This document shows positions 21,394 through 32,865 of a stretch of DNA of 64,000 bases, in pieces. Below the pieces are notes generated by a model. The model saw only the letters and a list, made by a program, of their open reading frames with translations. It was not told the DNA's origin and searched no databases. Location of the stretch: NCBI GenBank assembly GCA_030323885.1, contig CM059187.1, positions 131,260,424-131,324,423 on the forward strand, in the 5' to 3' direction. Each line of letters opens with the position of its first letter. Within the stretch, counting starts at the first letter, position 1. A program made the translations under genes and the position numbers. This stretch comes from Branchipolynoe longqiensis. Taxonomy: Eukaryota; Annelida; Polychaeta; Phyllodocida; Polynoidae.

Positions 21394-21589
21394 AGTGACA
21401 CACGAGGCTCTCAGCCTTGCTGCGATAATTCAACGCCGCAAATAACACACCAACTCTCGGCCGTTATTTATTCCGCACCCTGCAACTGTCGAACAAACCA
21501 CTCGGGTGTTATTGCAGAGAACGCCAATCTATGGCCCTACCCATACGCCCCCAGCCCACCACCCTTTGCACACATACCACACCCAGACA

Positions 21590-21715
21590 CCACATACCAC
21601 ACAAACCACACCCACACCACACCCACCACACACACCACACACACACCACACACACACCACACACACCACACACACCACACACACCGCGCACACCACACAC
21701 CACACGTCCACACAC
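21590..21715. repeat. CACAC/CACAC-CA microsatellite
   Basis: Tandem CACACCACAC variants. The overlapping frames on both strands between 21506 and 21875 are composition artefacts. Confidence 0.9.
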
Positions 21716-22474
21716 CCTCGGTTACCAATACTCATTATGCCACACCTATTCGCTAACGCACCAAGAGAGGCCACTGCAGAACTCTATTTTTGGCAAGATA
21801 AATTGCCAGGTAAACAACATTAATATCTGGCTTATCTGCATTTCGGAGGTTTACTGTTTTGCTGCACCCACATGAACACACCATAGTGCTACCATCGGCC
21901 AGTGTGGGTACTAGGAGCCGACATCTGGCGTCCACCTGTCGCCTAATGTTCGCCTCCTGTCCGGCGGCGGATCTTCCCATCATTCCCTACCGGATTGGTG
22001 CTCCCACTTCCCACCACCATTCTCCCCTCCTCCTTCCCCCACCTCGTTGCTAAGCGCCCAATTTCCCCGGCTGCTCCTACACCCCCGCCCCCCTACACAC
22101 ACGCACACACTACCCCCCCCCCCCCCTCTCCATATCCAACTCCCCACCGACAGCAGCCACCACCCGGCACCCGCCTCCTTCCCTCCGCCGTGCATCCGTG
22201 TAGTCACGGAGCGAATCGATAGCGATAAACGGGGCGTCCGTCACGGCCACAACGCAAGCCGGTCCCCGGGGCAGGGGTCACGGCGTGTCGGTCAGTGCCC
22301 GGGGCCCGGCCGGCGACCCCCCCCCCCCCTCCCTCCGTCCCGCTTTCGGCCGCTCCCAGCGCTATCCAACCCGGCCACAAGCTGCCTGGGGACAAAGGCG
22401 GTGCGTGTAGCGGCGGGCGGCGCTGCGTACAGCCAACCGCATCAAACCCCATTGTGTAATCACTTACCGCACCT
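21716..22474. other. Unassigned GC-rich, pyrimidine-rich DNA
   Basis: C-rich plus strand at 22000-22190 and CG-rich DNA at 22200-22450. A textbook 5' splice site occurs on the minus strand (GCG|GTAAGTG, junction at 22467/22468) but only about 8 bp separate it from the M3 insertion, so the exon upstream cannot be recognised. The open frame 21753-21983 (minus) has no recognised motif. Confidence 0.35.
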
Positions 22475-22703
22475 CCCGGTGTAATAAGTTCAAAACACTA
22501 CCCCACAAAAACACTACGGTAGTATTTTCAACCTAGGTTCAAAACACTTTGGTAGTGTTTTCAACCTGGTTGAAGGTAGGTTCAAAACACTACCGTGGCC
22601 ATGCTCAAAACACTATCCTTAAGTTCAAAACACTAGGTTTAAGTTCAAAACACTACTCTATTTTCTTAGGATGGGGCAGTATGTAGTAAGGTGGGTCAGT
22701 AGG

Positions 22704-22990
22704 GTTGTTTTTGGTTGTTGTTTTACATCCTAGCATCATATCATGATGAGTACCAACTTGTGACAGTGCACACTCATGGGACTTTATAGTGCTGCCCCGC
22801 TGAGAGACCAGGCCACCAGCCCTATATCCCACTCAGTCACATCAGCCTGTCACTGAGCAAACCTTGCCATATCCTATTAATCCCAAGCGCAAGGATAGGA
22901 AGTGACAAGTATCAATTTTAAAGTCGACCTGGAACTGGACTCCCGACCTTCCGCATGCGAGGCCCACTCTACTGAATAGGCCATCCGGTG
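22704..22990 (-). mobile_element. SINE S1a inside M3
   Basis: Tail TTGTTTTACATCCTAGCATC, body and head CTCTACTGAATAGGCCATCC. It follows GTGGGTCAGTAGGG, the same M3 context as the SINE at 14391 in copy 1. Confidence 0.85.
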
Positions 22991-23008
22991 GGGCAGTAGG
23001 GTGGAGAA

Positions 23009-23351
23009 GTTTGTTTCTCTTTGTTTGTTTGTTGTTGTTTTACATCCCAGCAACATTTAAGGTATTATCAGGACAAGTACCTACTGTGCACAGTGCGCAC
23101 TCATGGCAACTTTATAGTGCTGCCCTCTGAGAGACCAGGCTGCCAGTACCATGACCTGATATCCCACTCACATCACATTATCCTGACAGTGACACTAAGC
23201 CAACCAGTCCTTGCCCTATCCTAATAATGCTGAGCACCTGGCCAGGAAGTGACAACTATCATGTTTTATGTCATTGGTTTGACTCGACCAGAGTTCCCCT
23301 GATCTCCCAAAAGAGGAGAGAGATGCTCAACTCATTTGGCCATCCTGTCTG
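23009..23351 (-). mobile_element. SINE S1b inside M3
   Basis: Complete order from TTGTTTGTTTGTTGTTGTTT to CTCATTTGGCCATCCTGTC. It directly follows the previous S1 copy after about 20 bp of M3-like GTGGGGCAGTAGGG. Confidence 0.88.
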
Positions 23352-23364
23352 CTGTTCTAAGGCA

Positions 23365-23945
23365 ATAAACACTGCAGCACTATCAGCATATACTAATACG
23401 TTTTTAAACGCCGCAGCACTATCAGCGTACACTAATAGATGGTGCAGATGCCACAGCACTATCATCATATACTACTAATAGTAATATGTTGTTAAATACT
23501 GCAGCACTATCAGTCTATATTGATACATTTTAAAGTGCTGCACCACTATCAGCATATACTAATATGGTGTTAAGAGTCACAGCACTATCAGTGTATACTA
23601 ATATTTTGTTCAACTCTGCAGCCCTATTCGTGCATACTAATATGTGGTCCAGTGATGCATCACCCTTAGTGTATGCCAATACGTTGTTAAGCATCGCGGC
23701 ACTATCAGCATATACTAATATGGAGTTAAGTTCTGCAGCACTATATCAGTGTATACTAATACGTGGTGCAGACCCTGCTGCCCACATTGTTAAATGCTGC
23801 AGCACTATCAGGATATACTAATATGTGGTTAGACACCACATCACTATCAGCATACGCTACTAATATGTGCTTCAAACATCGCAGAACGGTCAGTGTATAC
23901 CAATATGTATATGCATACCAATATGTACATTTTGCGGCACTAAAA
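23365..23945 (+). repeat. ~39-bp minisatellite inside M3
   Basis: GCAGCACTATCAGCATATAC, TAATATG and a GTTAA-type linker repeat about 14 times, with spacings of 39, 40 and 48 bp at the start. Copy 1 of M3 lacks the array, so it expanded within or entered only this copy. Confidence 0.9.
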
Positions 23946-24103
23946 CCCCCAGTGTTGTGTCATGCTAGTGTTTTGAACTTGGGTAGTGTTTTGAACATAT
24001 GTAGGGGTAGTGTTTGGAACTTAACAGTGGGGTTTTGAACTTAGGTTCAAAACACTACGATAGTGTTTTGAACAGGGTAGTGTTTTGAACGTCCTATACC
24101 AGC

Positions 24104-24456
24104 TCCCGACATGCACCGCAAACCCCCGCCACAAGGGCAAACGCCCTGTCCAAGTCTAACTGCCCCGTTCCGTCCCCGCCAGAAGACCCTCACAGCAGAG
24201 CCAACCCAACAGGCACTCGCCCCATCTATGCAATCCTCACATCCACTCAAACAGCAACTCCAACCACAGTCAAACCCATATTGCACCACGAGCCCACCTG
24301 ACAGATAGATGTCCACTCGACGTTGCCTTCACCCCTTCCCATGCCCCACGCTTCCCAATAACTGCCTCGTTCCTTCACTTATCACTCGACTCCCTCCTCA
24401 TCCTTCACCCTTCATCACACTCCTCACCCCTCATCCCTCATATCTCACCTCTCACT
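24104..24456. other. Unassigned C-rich DNA
   Basis: CTCACCCCTCATC-like simple sequence at 24370-24455. The 65-codon frame at 24111-24308 has no support beyond being open. Confidence 0.4.
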
Positions 24457-24800
24457 GCGCGTGGTGGGCTAATGCGTAGAGCGCGGGCCTCACGTGCGGA
24501 AGGTCGGGAGTTCTATTCCCGGTCGAGTCAAACTGATGACTTTAAAGTTGATACTTATCGCTTCCTAGCCTGGCGCTCGGTATTAATAGGATAGGATAAG
24601 GACTGGTTAGGTCAGTGTCAGGCTAATGTGACTGAGTGGGATATCAAGTCCTGTTGCTGGTGGCCTGATTTTGCAGTGGGGCAGCACAATACAGTTGCCA
24701 TGAGTGCACACTGTCACATGTCGGTAGGCATCCTAATATTACCTTTGATGTTGATAGAATATACAGCAACAACGAACACACAAAAACAAAACAAAAAAAA
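24457..24800 (+). mobile_element. SINE S1a, near full length
   Basis: Head GTAGAGCGCGGGCCTCACGT, box-B-like GGGAGTTCTATTCCC, GGTCGAGTCAAAC, body and tail CAACAACGAACACAC. Flanks on both sides are C-rich simple sequence. Confidence 0.92.
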
Positions 24801-24985
24801 CTAACAACTCACCACTCATCCCACACCCTTCACTCTAACCCCTCACCCCTCATTCATCACTCTTCATCCCTCACCCACCTCACCCACACCACTCGTCTCA
24901 TCTGACACCACTCCCACTCACCCCTCACCACCAATTATTCATCCCTTGCCCATCCCTCCTCACGCTGTCCTACACTGTCGCATCA
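24801..24985. repeat. CTCACCC-rich simple sequence
   Basis: Continuation of the C-rich simple sequence that precedes the SINE, so the SINE appears to have inserted into it. Confidence 0.6.
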
Positions 24986-25555
24986 ATGACACCAACATCC
25001 CTTGCACGTCCACTTTTGGAATATGGAAATGTTGTGTGGTCACCACTCTACAGGAAGGATGCTGAGTCAATTGAGAGGATCCAAAGAAGGGCAACGAAGC
25101 TTGTACATGGATTCGATGCAATACCCTATGAACAACGTATGCGTCATTTGAAGATCCCAAGCATGTACGACAGACGGGCCAGGGGGGATATGATTGAAGT
25201 ATTCAAATATCTCCATGGTATCTACAAGACAGGCGGCCCCCTTATCAGAGACTCCAACAGACCAGAGGGCACTCCCTGAAGCTGAGGAAGCGGTACTCCA
25301 GACTGGACCTGCGACACAACTTTTTCGGCTTTAGGGTGGTTACCTGTGGAATGACCTGCCGGAGAGTGTCATAGCAGCAGAGTCGGTGAACTGTTTCAAG
25401 TCCCGACTGGATGCATACTGGTCAAGCATTACATATATCTTGGAGCCAGTGACAGTTGCTACGATCGACCACATCTGAAGAACTGTCTCCATTTCTATTA
25501 ATTAAGAGCTGCTAACAGGTCCAAGGCCTATTATAGCTGTATCCTATTGATTGAA
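24986..25555 (+). mobile_element. CR1/Jockey-type LINE, 5'-truncated 3' end
   Basis: The encoded peptide is the C-terminal end of a non-LTR reverse transcriptase: LARPLLEYGNVVWSP, then ESIERIQRRATKLVHG and RRARGDMIEVFKYLHG, followed in other frames by SLKLRKRYSRLDLRHNFF and LWNDLPESVIAAESVNCFKS. The last part ends at a TGA at 25476-25478. At least one frameshift lies between about 25320 and 25345. The catalytic palm domain is absent because the copy is 5' truncated, the usual result of abortive target-primed reverse transcription. The 3' region ends in CTGTATCCTATTGATTGAA. It is a dead copy. Confidence 0.88.
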
Positions 25556-27350
25556 CGTCATTCCAAACCCCACATACTCATTCTATTCCCTAACTTTCTC
25601 CACCACATATCTCACATCTCACGCCCACGCCGACCCTCACCCCCACGGCCCTCATCCACCACCCTCATACTACCACCTCCCCCCACGCCACTCCCCCACC
25701 CACGGTCACCACCCAAAACAACCGAGGCGCAAACAATGCCACAACTCGACGTGAGAAACCGACCTCGCTTCAGCGGGATGGGATATGCTACGAGCGCGAT
25801 TAGCCAACAATGGGGTTAATCGGATAAAGCCTCTTGCATTATTGTCTTAATCCGACGTTAATCTAATTCACCCATCCCCCACAAGCACTAGCGGCGAGTT
25901 TCATCCAGCAGCACACTAAGGCTGCATCAATCTCATCACAAACAACAAAAGGCTCACCAACAACTCGAGTGGAAACACAATTTTTCTCTTCTCTTTTTTC
26001 GATAGCAAAGCAATCCATAATCCTGTGTGCAAATTAGATAATTCCTAAAAGCGAATGGCCGACGTGTGACATAACTCGGCTTGTTTCTGTGTGCTAACCA
26101 CAGAGGATTATCACAGCGCTCGTTGTGACTATTCTTTGTTGGGGGAGGAGACAGATGAAAGCGTTTTATTGCTAGGGAGTTTGTTCTGAGCATCACTGGG
26201 CAGCGCTGAGCAGTTCTGAGCAGTTCTGAGTCGGTGCCATCCTCTGCTATGTGCGGCGGTGGGCACGATTGTGGTGACGGCATAAACCTGCTTCGATGAT
26301 TCAGTAGTAATCTGATATATTCAGACAGTAGAGACAGTGTGCAATGGACGATTACTTATCACATTACGGCAAGCACACTCTGAGGCCATGAAGACATATC
26401 TGCGTTGCATATTAAAAGTTAATTGCCCTAGCGTGGTAACTCTGTAATTTTAGTCGAGTCAAATCAGGTGGGGACCCTAGTTTCAATTGATACTATTCAG
26501 GTCATCTTGCCAGTCTGATCTGACCGGACGCACATCCTAGATGATTATTCTAAACCCACAAAATAACAGACACATATTTTTGATTTTTAATTATTTAATG
26601 ATGTGTTCCTAAATTAGTTGATTTGTGTACTTTCTCATTCTAAATGCATGGGCCCTCTTCCAAAATAGTTCTATATAAGTGGGACATAAATATATGACGC
26701 GATATATCAATTTTCGATCTATGCATTGGAGTTGGCTCAAATTAGAAGGTGGTCGGTTTAGTGGGTCTCGGGTGGTCGGTGTGTTATGTCCAAAAGTGGT
26801 TGCCAAGAAGGTAGGATGTGCGGAAAGCTCAATTGGGTTAGCGATCAATTAGTGCGACTGTATGGTTCCTTAGTACACTATTGCCTAAGGACCTTTGCAT
26901 GAAACATCTCAGGCACATTTCCCCCAATAATCGCATCATGCTGCCAATATTAAAAGCACTTCTCCTACACCTTGGTATGCAAGATTATTGGCTTAAGTCG
27001 CGTATAATTTGATTCTAGCTAACAATACGTAGGCATTGGTTACATATCGCGGCTGGGGGTAATTCGTTTGAACAGACTATTTAACAATGCTAATTGAATT
27101 CCTCGTCTGCTAGTTAAGTGGATTCCTCATCTGGTAGCCAATTGAATCATCCCTAATTGAATTATTCAGATGCAAATTGAATCCCTTTTAATACATGTAT
27201 AATGGTGCGTGTAAGGCTTTTGATCGCCTTATGGAAATCCACAGTTGTTACACAATTTTAGGGAGAAGGCAGCAGATGATATTGGTTATTGGTGAGCAGA
27301 TTCTACATGAGATGTCCTCACCACTTTGGAGAAATCGGCATGATACTACT
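25556..27350. other. Unassigned DNA
   Basis: C-rich simple sequence at 25600-25710; a short CAGTTCTGAG duplication near 26210-26230. Minus frame 25954-26283 (109 codons) shows no motif. No shared repeat is recognised. Confidence 0.4.
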
Positions 27351-27430
27351 CAGATTAAAACTGCCTAATCGAAGAAAGCGTCAAATTTTCGAAACCAAAA
27401 TACTTTACATACATATCCACGTTAAGGTCT
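27351..27430 (+). mobile_element. MITE M1, 5' scrap
   Basis: GATTAAAACTGCCTAATCGA and CAAATTTTCGAAACCAAAAT are diverged M1 5' sequence. The remainder is not recognisable. Confidence 0.5.
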
Positions 27431-28085
27431 TATGTAATTTGCATGTCAAATGACTAAACTCAAATTAATTAAGGTCGCCAAAGGGAAATATTGAGAGGGT
27501 CCCGCTGATTTTGACAGAGCAATAGAATGGTGTCCACGGAAACTGGTAGAATTGGAATATGGTATCGAATTTAGTTTCACACTTGGCACATGAATGCCAC
27601 TTTAGTGATATCACCAAGGCAACCACTTTTGATTATGTGTAGACACTCAAAACAGTCCTCAAAACTTATTCTGATATTGGACGGGGACGCAAGAAACAAA
27701 GGAAACCAACGCAAACAAAGGCGTGTAGGTCGCGTTGTATATTGTTAGCATTAGTAGTAATTCGGAAATGTTTGCAATTATATAATCCGTTAGATTAGCC
27801 CAGATAGAAGCTACTATCGTGCCTGTGCATGGTCTAAGATACACATACTAATGAGGATGTGCTTAACAGGCCCAATTAATTGTATCCTTATATAAGTCGA
27901 CCCATACCCAGAATTAAGCCTTATATCCCTATTACATTCTGAGTAAACGCGATGTTGACCACAGCTTGCAGCTGAATCTTGCTCGTGGTGGCAATCTTTT
28001 TTTAATCTAGTTTTTTTAATTTTCAAAGCGATTTTCATTATGGTTTTCTCCATCCATGCCTGGCTAAATAATAATCGTGATCAGT
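27431..28085. other. Unassigned AT-rich DNA
   Basis: No repeat or exon-like signal seen. Confidence 0.4.
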
Positions 28086-28168
28086 ACTACTACTACTAAT
28101 AATAATGAGAAGAAGAAGAAAGAAGAAGAAGACGAAGGAGAAGAAGAGGAGGAAGGGGAAGATGAGGA
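28086..28168 (+). repeat. ACT/AAT/AAG trinucleotide microsatellite
   Basis: TACTACTACTAATAATAAT followed by imperfect AGAAGAAGAAG and GAGGA repeats. Confidence 0.92.
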
Positions 28169-28502
28169 GTAGGAGCTTAAAGCATCGCTAGAATTGATCT
28201 CACGTTGAAGTACACATTTTTGAAGGACTAAGTTCAGCAGGGAGGTTGGAGGTTGGAGCCACCAGCAGCAGCATATGCCTCGTTAGAGACCCCCCCAGAT
28301 AATACACATTAGTCCACATTAGTGAAATTAAATTGGAGTTTGAATGAGTGAATTGTTAATGGACAGTCCGGTTTGCAAGACGTGCACGTGATGATAGAGC
28401 GGCCGTCGGCGTGTGTCCATTAACTTAATAAGCAGCGTCCATTCTTGAGGGCAGCCTTTAATCCGGTGATATCGTCTTGGGAACAATGTAATTATCGTAG
28501 TT
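28169..28502. other. Unassigned DNA
   Basis: Near-inverted GTTAATGGACA (28350) and TGTCCATTAAC (28415) bracket about 65 bp. Nothing else recognised. Confidence 0.35.
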
Positions 28503-28856
28503 CTTTGTTTGGTTTGTTGTTGTTTTACGTCCTAGCAACATCTAAGGTCATATCAGGACTGGTCTCGACTTGTGACAGTGCGTACTCATGGTGGCTTTAT
28601 AGTGCTGCCCCAGTGGAATACCAGGCTGCCAGCTCCATGACCTGATATCCCACTCAGTCACATTATCCTGACACTGAACCAACCAGTCCTTGCCCTATCC
28701 TAATAATGCCGAGTGCATGGCTAGGAAGCGACAAGTATAAATTATATAAGTGATTGGTTTGACTCGGTCAGGGTTCGAACCCACAAACCCATGGGTTCGG
28801 ATCCCCCGATCTCCCAAAGCAGGAGACGGATGCTCAACTCATTCGGCCGTCCTGTG
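28503..28856 (-). mobile_element. SINE S1b, near full length
   Basis: From GTTTGTTGTTGTTTTACGTC to CTCATTCGGCCGTCCTGTG with all S1 parts. Box B appears as GGGTTCGAACCC on the minus strand, with an extra CCATGGGTTCGGATCC duplication in the head. Confidence 0.92.
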
Positions 28857-29176
28857 TTGTCTAATTAACATAATATGCTGCCACCAGGGCCGACCATTAG
28901 TGGGCCATAAGGCATTCCAATAACATTCTGTGATGACCGTGGGATTAGGTAATTAATGCAACGAGTGTACTGAAATGCAACTCATACAGAAGTGTGTAAA
29001 GGGCTCTCTCATGTTTAGAGGTGGATCGATTGAAGCTACCATTCCATTGACATTAGGGACTGTTGCTATTGTCGCAGTATATACCACAACGAGGCTGGCA
29101 CTGCAACCTGTACCAGTTGATTGACCTGGATGTATTCGGGAACCCGTTCAGACTGGATCCTCTTTGTTTTTTTTTA
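28857..29176. other. Unassigned DNA
   Basis: No shared repeat or exon-like signal seen. Confidence 0.4.
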
Positions 29177-29484
29177 TTAAAGTTGCATAGGCCGATTTTC
29201 TGTCATTTCTCTGAGATAAATATATCACGTTGATCGTTATAATCCCCGCTACTTTAGATTGAAGTACATTTTATTTTAAATGGCTAACTTTTGAGATATT
29301 TGCAGTGCCACCATGCACACTTAAGCATGCCAAAACGCTGAGCCCATATGCTTCTGCATTAACAACTTCTATAAATTACCTCAGTAATTCCGTCTATGTT
29401 ATGGCAATGGTTTAATAAGTGCCCAATATCTAAGATAGTTGATTTTTTTAAATTGGTATTTTTCATCGGGCGATGCAGCTGTAA
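29177..29484 (-). mobile_element. MITE M1, near complete
   Basis: Starts TTAAAGTTGCATAGGCCGAT and ends CATCGGGCGATGCAGCTGTA. Internal order is M1 on the minus strand. The 3' TTAA is mutated. Confidence 0.8.
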
Positions 29485-29496
29485 TAGTCGCTTGTC

Positions 29497-29863
29497 GTAA
29501 TTGAACCAATGCAAGACAAGTACAGTATATAAGTGGCATTTATTCTTTCTAGTTCGTTGTTACAGTTAAATCATAAGATGTTTGATTGATTAAGGGTTTG
29601 AGGATTCCCGGCATGTAACCCTATGAAGGACACTTCTAGTTGGGCTGGGTGGGACGGTAAATCCAAAGCAGAGAAACATGTCCCATCGATCGAAATGCTC
29701 TGGTCGAAGTGTCTAGAATGAAAACTGTGTCATGGCTGGTTATGGAGAATTACAGAAGATGGCGCCACAGTCGGCAAGCATTTATTATTAAGAAGGACAT
29801 TATAGGTGGCGCCATTAGTCGCGTCCAGGTTTAGTATGTACTTCTCTTGCGGGTTCAATTACC
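29497..29863 (+). mobile_element. TIR element M4, copy 2
   Basis: Begins GTAATTGAACCAATGCAAG and ends CTTGCGGGTTCAATTACC, an inverted pair. Contains GTGGCATTTATTCTTTCT and AGATGGCGCCACAGTCG. It lies 13 bp beyond an M1 end. Confidence 0.82.
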
Positions 29864-30921
29864 CATGTTGAAATCAACATCGACAATTGTAAAACCATTT
29901 ATTGATTGATTACTGTTGACCTTATGCATTATCACCAGGTGAGGTCATTATTCTAGGACAGGTGGCCCTACGGTGGTGTGTGGCGAGCTAGGTGTGGCTT
30001 TATAGTGTTTTTCTACTGATATACCAATGCCATTCCGCTTAATGATATTGACATTTCTAGTTATTTTCTGATCCCACTATTACAAACATCTAAATGAAAG
30101 GGAGGGACATGCAATTTTAATATCTGGTTTGACTCGAGCAGCGCTTGTACTCAGGATATCCCACAGAGAAAGAGGATCACTCTACCAATATATCCATTTC
30201 GCTTACTGTTTCTATCTGAACTGAATCAGCAAAGGTATATATATATCCCAATCTTCCCACTGTCCACCATATATTCAAAAAGGGCATTTTCTAAGGGGGT
30301 GCTATGGCCTCTATCGTGTTAAATAAATACTTTCAACATATCGATGCCAAACCAATGGCGAACGACTGCCGGCGAACATTGTCAAGAACTAGGTGCGACT
30401 TTTATAGTTCTTGACTGCGACTCTCGAGAGCCACCAGCTTAGAATACGCTGAAGCGACACACCACGTACCCCTCTGTCCTGAACAGGATTATGGCACACA
30501 CCAGTCCTCATTCCTCCCAGATTTCATTTCGGAAACCCAAAACTCCAAATGCCCACTAAGCAAATCATCTCGGCACCGGACGCGATGGGCGTTTTCTTAC
30601 GTAATCCCCCATTGGTGCCTCGGGAAGGAAGACGCCAACAAAGAGCAATAAGAATGAGGGTAATAATAATAAGAGAGGAAAAGAGAAACCAACAACCAAC
30701 GGGCGGATGTGGGGGAAACAATGAGGAGTATTGCTTGGCGCCGTCTGGTGTCGGGTGTCGGGGGAGTGATTCGCATCGGGCGTCTAATCCCGGGCCTCCA
30801 TTCCAACCCAATTTCGCTGAGAAAATATGTAAATATGCTTTAAAAATTCTGCGTAAATTCGCAGATTCATTAAAGGCGCATCATAGTCGATGGAAACAGC
30901 AATTGTGCTTTTAGAAAGCAA
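29864..30921. other. Unassigned DNA
   Basis: A short S1-like remnant (GGTTTGACTCGAGCAGCG) occurs near 30120-30200. Open frames at 30524-30914 on both strands carry no recognised motif. Confidence 0.4.
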
Positions 30922-31269
30922 ACCAGACGGGATATGGCAGAAGTAGTTGAGCGTCCTGTCTCCCATTTTGGTAGATTGTGGGATTCGAAGACATGGGTTC
31001 GAACCCTGGTCGAGTCAAACCAATTACTTAAAAATTGTATACTTGTTGGTTTCCTAGTCAGGCCCTCGGCATTATTAGGACAGGGCACCAACTTGTTGGC
31101 TCAGTGTCAGGATAATGTGACTGAATGGGTATCACGTCATGGTGCTGGCAGTCTAGTCTCCCAGTGATGCAGCACTAAAAAGTCACCATGAGTGTGCACT
31201 GTCACAAGTCGGTGCCAATCCTGATATCACTTAATATGTTGTCAGGACGTAAGACTCCAACAAGCACCC
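30922..31269 (+). mobile_element. SINE S1b, near full length
   Basis: Head ACCAGACGGGATATGGCAGA, box B GGGTTCGAACCC, body and tail GTCAGGACGTAAGACTCC. It abuts an M1 remnant on its 3' side. Confidence 0.9.
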
Positions 31270-31593
31270 AACATTAGAAACCAAAATGCGTCGCTATATT
31301 TGATTCGACATATTAAATTTAGATATTGCTTAACATATAAAACAGTTATTGCTTCAGAGAAGGGCGCACTAAGTCAACTCTAAAAGAACATGTTACTGCT
31401 GAAGACTATGGCTTCATAGTTTTCAAGTGGGCCCCCTTAATAATTTGTTATGCATTCAGTTCAACTATCTCCAAAGTTGCTCCATTAAAAATAGTAGCTA
31501 CTTCAAGATGTAGTAAAGAATCCACCTAATGCATTTTTATTAAAAGGAAATATATATATGGGAACCACAAAACCATAGGAGTATGGAACTTTA
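31270..31593 (+). mobile_element. MITE M1, 5' end missing
   Basis: Internal M1 blocks (GAAACCAAAATGCG, CAGAGAAGGGCGCACTAAGT, GAACATGTTACTGCTGAAG) lead to a decayed 3' end near GGAGTATGGAACTTTAAT. Confidence 0.7.
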
Positions 31594-31714
31594 ATGAATG
31601 TTATTGATTATTATCGATTTTCTCTTTCTGTATAGTTAATAAGAGAACGGCTGGAATGGATTAATTGCTAATTATCCACGTTTTAGAGCTTATGCTTCCT
31701 GGGCGGGGGGGGGG

Positions 31715-31895
31715 GGTTGTGTGTTAGATCCCCAGTAGAACATGACACGTGTTGCTATTATTTCCTAACATTTAACATTACTAGGATAGGACAATATTTC
31801 GTTGACTCACTGTCAGGATATTGCGATTCAGTCGGATATTTTACATCAATATGCCAGCAGTGTGATATCTCAATGGGGTGACACCTGCATTATAA
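31715..31895 (+). mobile_element. SINE S1, old fragment
   Basis: ACTAGGATAGGACAATATTT, GACTCACTGTCAGGATATTG and CTCAATGGGGTGACACC follow the S1 body order. A run of about 13 Gs precedes it. Confidence 0.55.
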
Positions 31896-31982
31896 AAACG
31901 CCTGTACTGCCAGAAGTCAGAATCCAACTTAATGCTAACTCACATATTTCTAAATGTTTAATATTGTTTTTCATTTTGTTGT

Positions 31983-32188
31983 TGTACATTAGATGATTAA
32001 GCAGGGGAAATTGAAATCGTGGACAATATGGTCTTCCTCAGTCCACTGCTCCTTTCCTCATTCTAGTATTGGCGAACACCTGGCTAAGTACCGATGGGTG
32101 TCACGTCTTAAGGCATTGGTTTGTCTCGGTCAGGGTTCTACGGTGAGTGGTGAGGCGGAGACTCAACTCACTTTGCCATCCCATTAGG
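31983..32188 (-). mobile_element. Mosaic SINE: S1 head/body joined to tail module X
   Basis: On the minus strand an S1b head and the first part of the body stop at the equivalent of CCTTGCCC and switch to module X (plus strand GTACATTAG, AAGCAGGGGAAATTGAAATC, GGTCTTCCTCAGTCCACTGC). The same junction occurs at 39051-39054. Confidence 0.7.
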
Positions 32189-32239
32189 GATGGTCAGTAG
32201 TTCGCGCAAATCCCGACTAAACCAAAAAAACTGTAAACA

Positions 32240-32580
32240 CCTATGTATACCTGTAAAACTTAGGACCGAAAGACTAGTGCTACGGCACTGACAAAGGATA
32301 TTTATATTTACTTTATATTTATTGGGGGGTAAATATGTTTATTGTGCTGAATAAGTCTTTTGTCAGTGCCGAATCACTGGTCTTCCAGCCATTTTTCAAT
32401 TCAGGGTTATGTACATAAAAGGTATATAGAATAAGGTATATAATAACTGTTGAATACACAATGTGCAGCATGTAACACAATGACATACTGTAACCCAAAA
32501 GTTCCATAGCAATATGCTAACAGTAGTGTCATATAATTAGATCAGTCAGATCAATGTGAGTTTTTACATATTATTTAGAA
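32240..32580. mobile_element. Dispersed hairpin repeat R2, copy 1
   Basis: Two inverted arms (CGGCACTGACAAAGG at about 32284, CTTTTGTCAGTGCCG at about 32356) are followed by a tail with TATATAGAATAAGGTATATA and CACAATGTGCAGCATGTAAC. Related copies lie at 44940-45250 and, partly, 51815-51880. Probably a MITE; true ends not defined. Confidence 0.55.
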
Positions 32581-32865
32581 TGTAAGCAGAGGTTATCTTC
32601 TGTATTCAGTTGGTAAAGTTGTAGTAAGTTGTAATGTTCAGTTTCAGTTAGGCAATATAAATGTCAGTTTGTTAGACATATTCGAGTGTATGAATAACAT
32701 TAATTTACCCCAAAATAGACAAATTAGTAACTGACTCTCTATTGACTTTTGGGTAATACTGAGGTAAGAGCTTTATTTTAGGATTAAAAAATGTTCTTCT
32801 TAAGAGGTTTAAAGGAAATTATTAACCCAGGTCACACTGAGCGGAAATAGATTCGCCACACTGCC

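Larger units (their letters stand above)
22475..24103. mobile_element. TIR element M3, copy 2, 1.6 kb
   Basis: Begins CCCGGTGTAATAAG and ends GTCCTATACCAGC, with the same terminal blocks of GTTCAAAACACTACC copies as 14123-15618. CTC lies on both sides (22473-22475 and 24103-24105), a possible 3-bp duplication not supported at copy 1. The interior carries two S1 SINEs in tandem and a minisatellite. Confidence 0.85.

Noticed and set aside
21506..21875. Overlapping frames on both strands (up to 114 codons)
   Set aside because: They translate the CACAC microsatellite.
24457..24535. tRNA gene at the head of an S1 SINE
   Set aside because: It is continuous with the S1 body and tail shared by about 20 copies; no full cloverleaf.
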